A DNA stretch of 64,000 nt from Ceratothoa steindachneri (Eukaryota > Arthropoda > Malacostraca > Isopoda > Cymothoidae): assembly GCA_963969495.1 (NCBI GenBank), contig OZ018321.1, forward strand, positions 195,899,126 through 195,963,125, given 5' to 3'. Under the pieces are notes generated by a model. That model was not told the origin of the DNA. It saw nothing but the letters and a program-made list of their open reading frames with translations, and did not search any database. This document shows, piece by piece, positions 21,341 to 32,489 of this stretch; within the stretch, counting starts at the first letter, position 1, and every line of letters begins with the position of its first letter. The position numbers and the translations under genes are program-made.

Positions 21341-21802
21341 AGAATTCTTGAATCATTGCATATTAAATACGTTTCTCTTGCTCTAAATTCTGATTCCTCT
21401 TCTCATTCACTACTTTTACTTTAAAAATATAACCAACTTCCTAATCTTCTCTTTCTTCTTACGTTCATCACCCTCTCTCCCGAGTCTTCTTCTAAACACT
21501 GAATGTATAAGATTAATGTTATCTCGATGTAATTTCAGTGTTTTCCTCTAATTAGTTAATTTTAATTCCTCATCATAATTATAAAAATAATATCAATCAC
21601 CTGTAGATTTTGGCAATTCCCCCTTAATAAACCATCAATATTTTCCATTAAATCTATAATTTGATTGTTTTTAATTACGAAATAATACTACATTTCGAAA
21701 ATACATTTTTCCGAAGAAAAAAATATTCCGCTTATCTTCTCTGTGTTTGCTGTATTACAGAATCATTTCTTTTATCATTCTCCATCATTCATGGAAGATA
21801 TG

Positions 21803-21808
<6 letters not shown>

Positions 21809-21841
<33 letters not shown>
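21809..21841. repeat. (TA)n microsatellite
   Basis: About 30 bases of TA dinucleotides. Confidence 0.95.
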
Positions 21842-21844
<3 letters not shown>

Positions 21845-21912
21845 CAAAGAAGGAGCAACTAAAGGATCTGCGGGTGATTATACAACCACCACGGGGCTAT
21901 GCAATTTTTATT

Positions 21913-21944
21913 TTCTGTCTTTCAAATAAAATTTGAAGACAGAA
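21913..21944. other. hairpin between two (TA)n tracts
   Basis: TTCTGTCTT-CAAAT pairs with ATTTGAAGACAGAA: a 14-bp stem with one bulged T and a three-base loop. Function unknown. Confidence 0.6.
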
Positions 21945-22023
21945 GGAAAGATGCAGAAACCTGGTGTAGCTGACTCTAAATACATATAGTTTTTTACAAG
22001 AGGAATAAGAATTAGACGCGAAT

Positions 22024-22026
<3 letters not shown>

Positions 22027-22112
<86 letters not shown>
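22027..22112. repeat. (TA)n microsatellite, left flank of a Tc1 element
   Basis: About 86 bases of perfect TA repeat ending directly at the Tc1 terminus. Confidence 0.97.
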
Positions 22113-22113
<1 letters not shown>

Positions 22114-22115
<2 letters not shown>

Positions 22116-23334
22116 GGGGCTGGACAAAATAATGGAAACACCATGTAATTTCCGAAAACTTTATTTTAATAAGGGGTAAGACCACCTTTGGCAGTAATTA
22201 CAGATTGAATTCTGCGTGGGATCGACTCGTACAAAGTTTGAATCGTTTTCCCGGGGAATTTTCATCCATTCATCAGCTAAAGCAGTCTCTAATTCTTTCA
22301 ATCATGATGGTGGGGGATATCGACCCTGAACTTTTTTTTTTAAAATGCACCATAAATGTTCAATGATGTTGAGATCTGGGGATTGTGGTGGCCAAATAAG
22401 GTGTTCTACTTCACTGGAATGTTTCTCGTGCCATTCATCTCGAAAGATGGCCTTTCTATCCGCAAACAATTCATGAACCATTGAATGGATCTGATCAGCT
22501 AAAATACTCAAATGCTCATGACTATCGGTTTACCACGAAGGGAGACGATTGGGCTTGCAGAATTCCAAGATACGGCCACCCACATCATTACAGAGCCACC
22601 TCCATGTTTAACACTTGGGAGCAAGCAGTATGGATCAAATGCATCCTTTGGCTGTCTCCAAACGTATACAGGACCTGAGGGAGGAAATAAAGTAAAGGAG
22701 GACTCGTCAGAGAATATGACGCTTCTCTACTGCTATTCCGATGGTTTTTACACCATTCTAAACGCTTTCGAACGTTTGTTTCTGAGAATAGTGGTTTGCG
22801 AATTGCAGCTCTCCCGTGGAATCCGGCTTTATGTAACTCCCGGCAAACAGTTTTTTTTGTGACTGGGTTTCGGACGTGATCATTAAGTTCTGCAGTAATT
22901 CTGGTAGCTGTTGTTTATGTTCTTTGTAAAAATCCGTGTAATAGTCCTACGGTCCCTATCAGACAGTTTTCGTTTCCTTTCTGAGTTTTGCTTTTGGGAG
23001 GACGTTTTTCCTTTGTTTTTTTTATACGCTGTCATTACTTTTGAGACTGTGCCTCTCGATACGCCAACCAGTTTAGCCGTTTTAGTGATGATAGCACCTG
23101 CCATCCGAGCTCCGACAATCTGACCTCTTTGGAAATCAAATAGATCGCTCATTTTCCTAAGTTTTAAAAAAAACCATTTGGATATTATCTGCAAAAAAAC
23201 AACAACAATATTATCACAAGATGATGTACTTCTATTATCAATCCACAAACATAAACATAGACAAGGTTTAGACACTTTAATCAATCTTCCAAACTATACT
23301 ATTATAATACTAGGTGTTTCCATTATTTTGTTAC

Positions 23335-23337
<3 letters not shown>
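22114..23337 (-). mobile_element. Tc1-like transposon inserted in a (TA)n tract
   Basis: The left end reads CAGGGGCTGG followed by ACAAAATAATGGAAACACC; the right end carries the same 19-base inner block inverted (23313-23331) followed by TACCCA. (TA)n lies directly outside both ends, as expected from the TA target preference of this family. Length about 1.22 kb. The right terminus lacks the outer CAGGG bases, so one end is eroded. Confidence 0.9.
22302..23152 (-). pseudogene. Tc1-like transposase pseudogene
   Basis: Starts MSDLFDFQRGQIVGARMAGA at about 23150, with a helix-turn-helix (KTAKLVGVSRGTVSKVM) and basic linker to about 22890. After frameshifts, VIFSDESSFTLFPPSG with VYVWRQPKDAFDP reads on the minus strand near 22625-22710 (first catalytic D intact). 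The last part, 22302-22511, has [16 protein letters not shown] and then [16 protein letters not shown] (third acidic residue). Compared with the family, about a dozen residues are missing in frame after AIFRDE, removing the usual DNAPxHT block that carries the second catalytic aspartate. Several stops and at least two frameshifts are present, so it is inactive. Confidence 0.9.

Positions 23338-23384
<47 letters not shown>
23338..23384. repeat. (TA)n microsatellite, right flank of the Tc1 element
   Basis: About 47 bases of perfect TA dinucleotides. Confidence 0.97.
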
Positions 23385-23388
<4 letters not shown>

Positions 23389-23389
23389 T

Positions 23390-26300
23390 TTGTATATAAC
23401 ACTAATTAATACCAGCACTGCTTCGAGCATCCTGAAGGAAGAGCATCGTCCTTGCCAGATTAGGTTAGGTTTCAAAGAGCTTATATAACAAGCCCTAAAG
23501 GAATTTCGGAAAAAGTCCATGTTGATAATTTGTTTTAACTTATTTATTTTTTTTGCTTTAGATATTGGTCCATATTAGTTTCTTCTTAAATATTTGGATA
23601 AAAATCCGAGTGCCATCAAATTTAGTGTTCCAATTCTATGGCCCATAGGTTTGATTAGCTCATTTAGTAATATTCAGTAATTATTTAATTCTAATCATCC
23701 TAAGCTTATCTATGTTCATGGTTCATACCATACACGGCGTATTATTGAAATGCAGTTAATTTCTAACAGTGCTGCTGTTTGTTTGTGATGGTCAGCACCT
23801 ACTAGTTTACTAGAAGTTTCGTCCAGTTATGACCAAGTTTAGAAATGAGCTTTGTAGTTAGATCGTGAACCGCTGTAAAATTGGGTCAATGCAATTTGAT
23901 ACAAAGAACAACGAAACAGATATACCTTAATTAGTGGGTTATCTTGATTCTTCTTGATTGTTATTCATATTATATCGTTTATTCTTTATTTTTGTATTTC
24001 TGTTTTTTTTAATGCGGCTAGTATTAATAGTAACAATGTATTGCCACCCCCTTAAAGATTTAACTGCAATCTACGATCTTTTTATATTTGATCAATTTCT
24101 CGATAAGATGATCTGTTTCTATATATCTGTTATATTTAATATGTTCATCATTATTAGTTCTTTTTACCGTAAATTTAAATATAATCCTTAGAAAATGTGT
24201 ATGAATGTCGTTGTCAAAAGATAACATAGTATTCCAGGTGACAAAACCCAAAATGATCAGTTAAGATTTATTCTATTCTTTCAACAAGTCACCCTAAATT
24301 TATTACCAATTAATGTTTGTTAAAAGCTTAATCATGCGGCTAAAATATATAATAATATCGATATTAAAAAAAATGTGCAATTCATTTTACTAAACAAATC
24401 TCAAAAGATACAATAATTTTCCCTCCTTCGATCGTCAAGGTGAAACTAGCAATCTATTGATGATTTTATTTTCTAAAATCCAATCTATACCTTTGTTTTA
24501 TTTAATTTTCAAATTTTGATGTGCTAATCATATTATTTCCCTTTAACTAAAATAAATTGCTAATATTCAATTTATTTACCCCTTCCCCCTCTAAATTTTA
24601 AAAAGCTCAATCTCAATGCTTTTCATGCACCAACTTTCAAATAGGATCATATTTATTACCCCAATTTCATCTAAATATTCAAAGTGACCTAGGAAAGGAA
24701 GCATTTTGTGCCATCTATTTCACTCACTCCTAAAGTGTGACATGATATTAAAACTTGTGTGAATCATTCTTTTTTATAGTACTCTATGTAAATAGGGCCT
24801 GATACAGGAGTTATAGAATTAAAAGAATCCGTTCCTTTTTTAACAAATATTCATATCAATGAATTAGAACAATCTATTCGCCCTATTTTTGTCAAAAACA
24901 CTACTTTGAAAGCTTTAGTGACCTTTCAATTACCACATGTCCTTTGGTGCGCCCTTTCGCACTCACTCTAGTAGATTGATATCATGTCTAAAATGTGGTT
25001 AACTTGCCTTATGTAGACTATTGTTGATAGTGTTTTAAATGTTTTAGGGGTAATTTGACAAAAACAGAAACCCGAAGAAGAAAAACAATTATTTTGGTTT
25101 ATATATTATTTATTTTTTATAATGAGCAAACCTGTATGAAGGTGTCGAAGCTCGCAAAAGCTCACTATAAATTTGTTCGTAGGATTTTTCTTAAGTGCTT
25201 GTTCGTAGAACTTCTTCCCAGTACTTCTTCGTTCTTTGATCAATCATAAAGTGGCATGGGTCAAAGATCAGGACACAGGTGTGTTCAGTTTCACATATTT
25301 TTATGAGGCAGGTGTTCTTTCAAAGGATACCTATGCAATCAGGGAAAGGTCTCAAATCGATTATTAATAATCGCATCATTTCATCTGCCAATTGATAAAT
25401 AATAAAACTGTTATTTTAAATTTGATCGACACTACATTATTCGCATGCGTTAAGTATAATTGTATTATTTAAATTGGGTTACTATATTATGAAAACTAAT
25501 ATGAGCATGTGTTGAGCGAATATGAACATGTTTTGGATTTATAGTTCTCATGACAGCCGAAAGAGTTTTGCAGGTGTTGCAACGGAGGAGATAACACAAA
25601 TTAAATTACGATTAATTGATGAGAAAGAAAGAGCAGAAACAGATGTCGCCACGAATTGCAGACGTATTAAATGACAGATGATTAAAAAATACAGATGCCA
25701 AAATATTACGGATGTAAAAAATTATAGCTGTCCCAAAATAATCATAACTGAAAACGAGCCTCTTAAAAAAGCTAAACCACAAAAACCAAGAAAACTTCAG
25801 ATGCCTTAACTTGACATATGTAAAATACATAACAGATGTAAAAACTAGATTTTGCAAAATAACCCACCAAAAATTGCTGACGATCCCAAATTAGAAATAT
25901 GGTATAAAAGTTCGAACTAACGTTTCACTCTTTCAGATGCATATCTCAGCAAGGACCTGGTTAACTTGGATTCCGAACATTTGTTTACGGTATATGGTAC
26001 TCAGAGTGAAGTTGGGCAGAAGTGAACTAAATGAGAGCTTACTATTCCCATTTTGGCTTAATTTGGCTCATAGTGGAAAGCTTTCTGAAAGCTTCTAGAC
26101 ACTAAAATTACACTAGAAATTTTAAGTTATTGTATTCGATTTGACATATAGAAAATAATTTTTAAGGCGCTCATCTGGCAACTTTAACCAAGAGACTAGT
26201 CGGCAAAATAAAACAGTGTATTTATTCACTAGGCTATATAAAAAAAAACGACAACCCCTTCCATCCAAACGAAATAAACAGCTAAATCAAGAGAAAAAGA

Positions 26301-26990
26301 CAATCAAAAATCATGCACCGACGTCGAAAGATCTTACTTTTCCCATGCGCCAGAGCACACAACGAACACCAAACATCTATATATAATGAAGGAGGACTGC
26401 CTCGTCAAACAACTCAATTAAACCGCAGTTCAGTATGCACGAATCCGTTCTGAATACACGAGACAACCACACTCGTTTGTGTACCGGGACAGGAAGCATT
26501 GTAGGAAATTTTTTATTCCCACAACACAAAAGCACCACCCTGTGCGAAAGAAGGAGGTGCTCAATTTTTCAAACTTTATATTTAAAATATTGCACTTTAT
26601 TTATTTATACTCAATATCTTTAACCTTATATCTAATCGTAAAACACTATGTACACCCTTCAATGTTAGATTATTTTAACTTTATATTCACACTTGGTGCC
26701 TCCACCAAATGGAAATTGCTCCCCAAACAATTTAACAACACCGGAATAGACATCACTTAAAATGTTTAGATTTGCATCATGAGAACTTAACTGACAGAAG
26801 TAGAGTTAAAAGATTCAAATTAATTATCAGGTATAGAATAAACCACTAATTCTAGAGCGTAGACAACCGAATAATACCAAGAATAACAATAAAATGGAGG
26901 GCCCTCCGAAACTTCTTTTCTCCTCCCCTCGTAAAAGGGAAATGGGAAAACTCACGGTTGGTTCGTCAGAGCGACATCCTTGGGTAAATT
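23390..26990. other. AT-rich DNA, no gene recognised
   Basis: Long AT-rich stretch. Short frames (23958-24191, 25055-25249, 25612-25857, 26435-26760) show no domain. A TATA-like TATATATAA at 26378 and a palindromic TTGGTGCCTCCACCAA at 26693-26708 could be parts of an LTR or leader, but no second LTR was found. Confidence 0.55.
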
Positions 26991-26999
26991 AAATGTTGC

Positions 27000-29900
27000 A
27001 TAAATTTTTAACAACCATACACCAAGATGCCTCATACTGAGACACTGCCAGAATTTGCCTGATGATCTGGGAGACCATGTAGTTTTTGCAGTAAGGTGCA
27101 GGAGAGAGCTCGATCAAATCACCCATGGGGCATTGGAGCATAAGTTCACGTGAACAGAAGCGTCGTAATGGCGCGTAACATAGGTTCTCCTCGGCTGTGT
27201 CCCATGTTCTTTGTCAGGCAGCCTGTACCGCTGCCCTGGTTGCTCAAGCACAATGGTAGTAAGTGTCAGAAAGAGTGAAACGCTGGTCCGTTTGTTCAGT
27301 CGTTGCGAAATGTTTGGCGCCCTGATCAACCTGCTCATTTCTCGTAATCCCTACATTACAAGGAATGCGGAAGAAGATAATCTCGTTATACATTTGGCTT
27401 GCGACAGCAAGGGATTCCAATGCCTCGAAGGGAGGGAGCTCAGGGAGCTCTGCGATTCGTTATAAATCACAATTATCTCTTCGACCCAGACACAATGCTT
27501 AATGTTCAGTACCAAGCGCTGTATTGCAATCAGTTCGGGTGTGCAAACATATTCAGCGCTTGGTAGAGCCACGCTACACTCAGACAAGAAGAACACAGCG
27601 TGAAGCCAATCACCCTATTCGGTTTTGAATCCCTATTCGGATTTGATCGAATACAGTACTCCTGGTGCTGTAGGAGCTTTGGAAACAGAGGTGTTGCAAT
27701 AAATGTTCAAACGTGGTACTCTCCAGGACGGATTCTTTGATAAAACCAGACGCGCCACCAACCCGAGAGCTATATTAGGCTGCCGTAGTGGATGACTACT
27801 AATAAACCCAAATGTTTTATGGTATGATTGTTATCTCACGCCAGCCTAGGTACCGTCAAGTTCACCACGAATTAAATGAGAGACGCTGACGATTGGTGGA
27901 GACTGAGCACGCTGGGAAAAGTGAATAATGCACTGTGTAGGGCTCAGAATGAGCTGCATCTCACAGGCTTTCAATTGGGGAGGTGTCGATGACGCCAGTC
28001 TTCAGACGGACACTAGTGTGTTGTACGAGTCCAAATCCTGCAATTTAGGCTTGGATAGGGATGCATAAAACTCGCATCCGTAGTCAAGCTTCGAACGAAA
28101 AATAATCAGTAGAAAAGCAAGGAGTAGCCCTATCAGCACCCCAAGTGCTGAATCTCACGGACCATGAATGTCCATAGAGTGTGTAAAAGAGACCCTAACG
28201 CCCCTGATATGGTTATCCTAGGTGAGACACGGGTGGAAAACAAGAGGAAACTGTGCGACTCTATCACACACAGACAAGCACGGCTTAAGAACAGCTCTAA
28301 ATCTAAGTGGAGCCATGGATGATGAGAGAAGTGCACTACCTTACTGTTGGACATGGAAAATCGAAACTTCTTCACTTCGGTATAGGGAAAAATGCAGTTC
28401 AATGCTTATTGGATTCAACAAGGCAAGTTTCATCTTGGCCTTGGCCGTACCATATGAGAATGAAAAATCGTGTACGTAGAGCGTACTTAGAACATTTTTC
28501 CCGCAGCACTCAAGTAATAACGTCAATGCTTGAGGCAAGGATTGATATTAAGACATTTTACAGTGTGACGCTCTCTTTCTGCCCTACTAGGTTAGAGAGA
28601 ACTCTTCTCACCCCTACGCACAATCAATGATCTCATATAAACTCAGATATGAAATTGGAAGGGATCCCTTCGCCTAATGGTATGGAAGATTTAGATAATA
28701 CCGTATCGCCATGCAGTGACATAGGCCTTATCCAGATAAAAAAATCCGTAGCGAAATGTTCGTGCCTACGGTAGGCCTTATAGCTATATTTTTTTCAGTT
28801 GAAACAGAACATCTGATGTGGAGTAGAACTTACGGAAGCCGCACTGGGCAGAAGACAGGTGGCTTCCGCTGTTCCAGAAATAACCTAATCTAATATTAGC
28901 TAATTCCTACATCAGCTTTCGCACGCAGGAAGTTAGAGAAATTGAAGGAGCAGTCGTACAGTGATCTCTCTCCGGCGTGTGAAACTAAGTTCTGAAATCT
29001 TTCCCAATGAACCTGGCAGTATACCCTCCTTACAGATCCTTTTGAACAAATATTACAGAAAGGCCTTGCTTCGCTCACTTATGTGTCGAAGCATGGCATA
29101 CCAGGGGCATTATCATCAAATTAAGCGACCCAGCTAAACATGCCTAGCATAAACAGGTCTTTAAATGGATATCAGTCTCTGGAGGTAAAGTCAAGTTGAA
29201 GGTATTTAGCCACATCACTACGTGCATCGAAATCTTTGCGGAGCATCATTGCGGCTAGAGAATGTTGAGAAAGAGGTTGCAGTGGATTCTGCCATAGACC
29301 AATGGTCCAAGATTGCGGCCAGATCTTTCTAGAAGTCTAGAGGAGGTTTCCTGAAAAAAGTTGCACAGGGTCCTTTTGCTTGCTTCCTTTCAAAACACTG
29401 CAGTAATGATGCTTCCCCTTAAGTGAAGATAAATATTTCCGCCAAAAGGAGCAACAGAAAATGCTTCTCAACATACTGGAACTTGGCCCTAGGTCAACGA
29501 AGTTAACCGATGATGAAATCGTTCGGCGGCGCTTATAGGTATATTGATTCTCTTTGAGGGCCAAGTCACACTCACTCTACCAACAGGGAAGCGAAAGGCG
29601 TAATAAACAGTCAGATGTTAGATGAAAGGTAGTTTGCCCCTAATGACATAAAATCCTATACAGAGATAGAGAACTCAATCATTTTTTAAGATATAGGCCA
29701 CCGCACATATTCCAAGCTCCTCCCCGGAAGTTGCTTGGGTAGTAGTGGCACAGAAAATGAAAGATGGGAAAGTGATCACTACCATGAAGGTCCTCGACCA
29801 TGCTCCAACCCAAATTGAACCACTTCTCCCTTTCCCCTTCCCCCTTCCCAGAATGAGCCTACACTTCAAATTTCTGAGGAATAGAAGGGACCTTGGCAAC

Positions 29901-30160
29901 CGTGACACGACGTGGGAAAAGACTGCCAAGTGGAAGCAGGCTGACAGTAGTATGCACGCTGAAATTAGAGGATACCTCCTATCCAGATATAGATAGTTGC
30001 ACTGGTACTGCTGAAAATGGGGGTATTTAATCCTGTGATCGTGGGGCTTAAAACCCTTTATACCCCTAGGAAGGTAGGCACGGGGCACGTGCCAAATATG
30101 GTTTCCTGGTGAAAAATAGCTCAATCGTAACGAGAGAAGACGAGCAACCACAGTTCCTTC
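27000..30160 (-). mobile_element. RNase H-bearing LINE relic (I/R1/Jockey-type)
   Basis: On the minus strand, RT fragments lie at about 28133-28540: TLYVHDFSFSYGTAKAKMK (the YxDD box, mutated to YVHD) and FRFSMSNSKVVHFSHHP with LHLDLELFLS (the F-x-x-x-K-S-K...H-F block typical of this LINE type). Further on, 27351-27596 has LPSAEYVCTPELIAIQRLVL and IVIYNESQSSLSSL, the second and third blocks of an RNase H domain (usually E and DSQSAL). Upstream frames at 28896-29078, 29337-29564 and 29675-30151 probably hold the endonuclease/RT linker, with less certainty. Frameshifts and stops throughout. Neither end is defined. Confidence 0.75.
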
Positions 30161-30576
30161 CAGTTATCCCGGACTCCACGGAAAATTCATTGAAGAAAAA
30201 TGTTCTCTGGACCTAATACGAAGGATTCGCTGGAACCCTCCTCGATGAGGAGAAGCTCCGGCTGATTTTGCTCTATTGAGGCACCGATGCCTTCAATAGA
30301 TTACTAGGAGAAGTTGGGTTCGCCGGAAGAGTCTTCTTCTCTAGCTGCTTATATCATTTTGATGGGCAGGGTGGTTTAGAGGTCAAGTAGCACTCGTATT
30401 TAATATTATACTTAGTCTCCAAGGTGCGCAGGGTTCTACATGGTCAAGGGTGCCTAGGTTCCTCTGGTGCTGCCCTCCTTTCGGAGAGCAGTCTTAGGAG
30501 CCCCATAATTATTCAATATGGATATGGCAATTTCACATTAGGGAAAAGGGTCGCGTTGTAGGGAAAAAAAGGGGTC

Positions 30577-30607
30577 TTTATTTTAGCCTGGGACGGGCTA
30601 AAATAAA
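30577..30607. other. perfect 12-bp stem hairpin
   Basis: TTTATTTTAGCC and GGCTAAAATAAA are separated by seven bases. It could be an internal hairpin of a non-autonomous element or a transcript terminator-like structure; no family recognised. Confidence 0.7.
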
Positions 30608-30609
30608 TG

Positions 30610-31970
30610 GAGACTCCAGTTTTACTAGGTCAGTGCGCGGGGTGGGTAGAATGTACGAAAGCTTTTGAATGCACCCGGGAGCTACCTAGAGGGGTAAGGA
30701 GAAGAGGGTGCTTCAACTTTAGATGCATAGTAGATCCTAGGTCAGATGGTGCGCGACAGTAGCAAATCCTCGCCCTCTCAATAAGACACTCCACTCTGTA
30801 GTCTGAAGGGCTAGGGCATTTTCCTCTAGAATTTAAGAGATATATTGCTTCGAGGAATCATGGTGTGACTCGCAATATTTCACAAACTTAGACTTAAATG
30901 ACAGATACTTGTAATATAAGGCTTTGGGGGAGATTACACAGATTTCTGGTTTTATCCGAATTACCAAGAGTGCAGAAGCGATTTGAATGGCAGTGGCACG
31001 AAAGTCATACCAACCAGCACGCACCAATTCAAGGAGACTGTCATGATAGAACGTGACTTAGAGGGGATGTGGTGGGTCTCGAGGCCTCTCGGTGTTTCTG
31101 AATCACAAGTTCGACCTTGAGCGCTCCTTGTTTGGCTAACCTTTCGTTGATACCTTCCAAGGCATAGCTCCTGATTTTCATCACATAAACCACTTCTTTC
31201 ACAAAATTCATTGTAGAGTGCGGCGTTGCCTTCAGAGTTGAGACATCAAATGTAAGAGAAACATTTATAATAGCTACCTATTCATGGCTATCCGCATTCA
31301 CCAAAAGGGTAGCGCCCTAGAAACGGGTGACCTTCGGTAATCTATTAATTATCCTCGTTAAAGCCTGCCTCTGATGAAACATCTGGCCTTTGGCTAGTAT
31401 GCTACAAGCTTTGAACCGAATTATAAGGAAGCCAGCAGGCTCGAAATCGCCGGATAGCCTCTTTCTTGATCAGGAGCCACAGTATCTTCAAGGCTTTGCT
31501 CACTTTACTTTCACCTTTTGTTTTGGAGGGTCTTTCCTTCACCACCTTAGGGTACTCCGGAGCTAGACCTGCATCCCCTGAGACGAGAAAATATACCTTT
31601 GAATCAGTTAAAGAGGTCAAAGAATGTATTCTCTGATCGAGCCAGAGGGGGGTTCTAGTAGTCAAAGCAGTGGGTAATGAAAACATGAATGACAATCTCA
31701 TAAATGCTGTGGTCAATTTGTTGCAGCAGATGCGAATAAGATTAAAGTAGAAGCAAAGAGACGATTTATAGAAGAGCAAAATGCCTATGAGAAATCTCTA
31801 ACTATCAAAGGTGACGTCCAGATTTTTATTGCAATGGAAAAAATTACATGAGTTACCAATTTAAAAAAATCAGTAATGGTTTTGCAGCTAACAAAATCCG
31901 CTATGGAGTTTCAGAAAGGGGCTCCGAAACCCTTATATGATGATGTTCTAAGGAAAAGTATGTTTCTAAA
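30610..31970. other. unassigned region with decayed minus-strand coding signal
   Basis: Minus-strand frames at 30833-31027 and 31402-31779 look protein-like but match no family I can name. They lie between two LINE relics in the same orientation and probably belong to one of them. Confidence 0.4.
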
Positions 31971-31979
31971 ACTTTTAAC

Positions 31980-32480
31980 AAACGAAGCTAAGATAAACGA
32001 TAGGTAAATCTTTTTCTTCTCTCCAGCAGAGAAAAGAAATAATAGACCAAGATGTCACAAGAATACCAAAGGAAAGAAGATAAATGTAAAACAGGAGAAC
32101 AACAAGAACTGACCCTTGCAGAACACCAAAACGCAACTCTTAGGAGTGAGATATTTCCTTTTCAATATGAATGGGTTGAGTACATGAGGAAGGTTACATA
32201 CGGAGCTAGGTAAAGGCAGTTCCAGAGAGACCAGGGAATTCAGAAAAACCGTGAATAAAAACAGTGGGATCCACTATTTTAAATGCTGAGTAGAGGTCCT
32301 GAAATATCAGTGTAAAGCTGGCCTGCATCGGATTCACAACGAAAGCAGTTATTTGCATATAGATGGAGCTTATTCAGTATTGCATCTTGTCTTGAACCAG
32401 AATGAAAAATCCTATCTTGTAGGAAGACAGGTTATCTTAAATCTGGGTTGACACCACCTTTAAGGAATCTTTTAAAGAAT
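31980..32480 (-). pseudogene. CR1/L2-like LINE reverse transcriptase fragment
   Basis: Minus-strand frame at about 32230-32345 gives ASFTLIFQDLYSAFKIVDPT, then VFIHGFSEFPGLSGTAFT. This corresponds to the DLSAAFDTVDH block (first catalytic D) and the following GLSGTAL block of CR1/L2-type RTs. After a frame change, KRKYLTPKSCVLVFCKGQF corresponds to the GVPQGSVLGP block. The YADD box is not readable. Confidence 0.7.
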
Positions 32481-32489
32481 GTGAGCTGA

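Larger units (their letters stand above)
15794..21603. repeat. PLE flanked by ~440-bp inverted copies of its 3' end
   Basis: The left copy (15794-16233) and the right copy (about 21160-21603) are inverted relative to each other and bracket a PLE that is itself interrupted by another transposon. Penelope-like elements are known to occur with terminal repeats in direct or inverted orientation formed by adjacent partial copies (established for the family). The inverted pairing here is seen directly in the sequence. Confidence 0.8.

Noticed and set aside
21897..22144. Poly-(Ile-Tyr) reading frames on both strands
   Set aside because: Translation of (TA)n microsatellite; the same applies to frames at 4370, 9276, 21747, 23178 and 23323.
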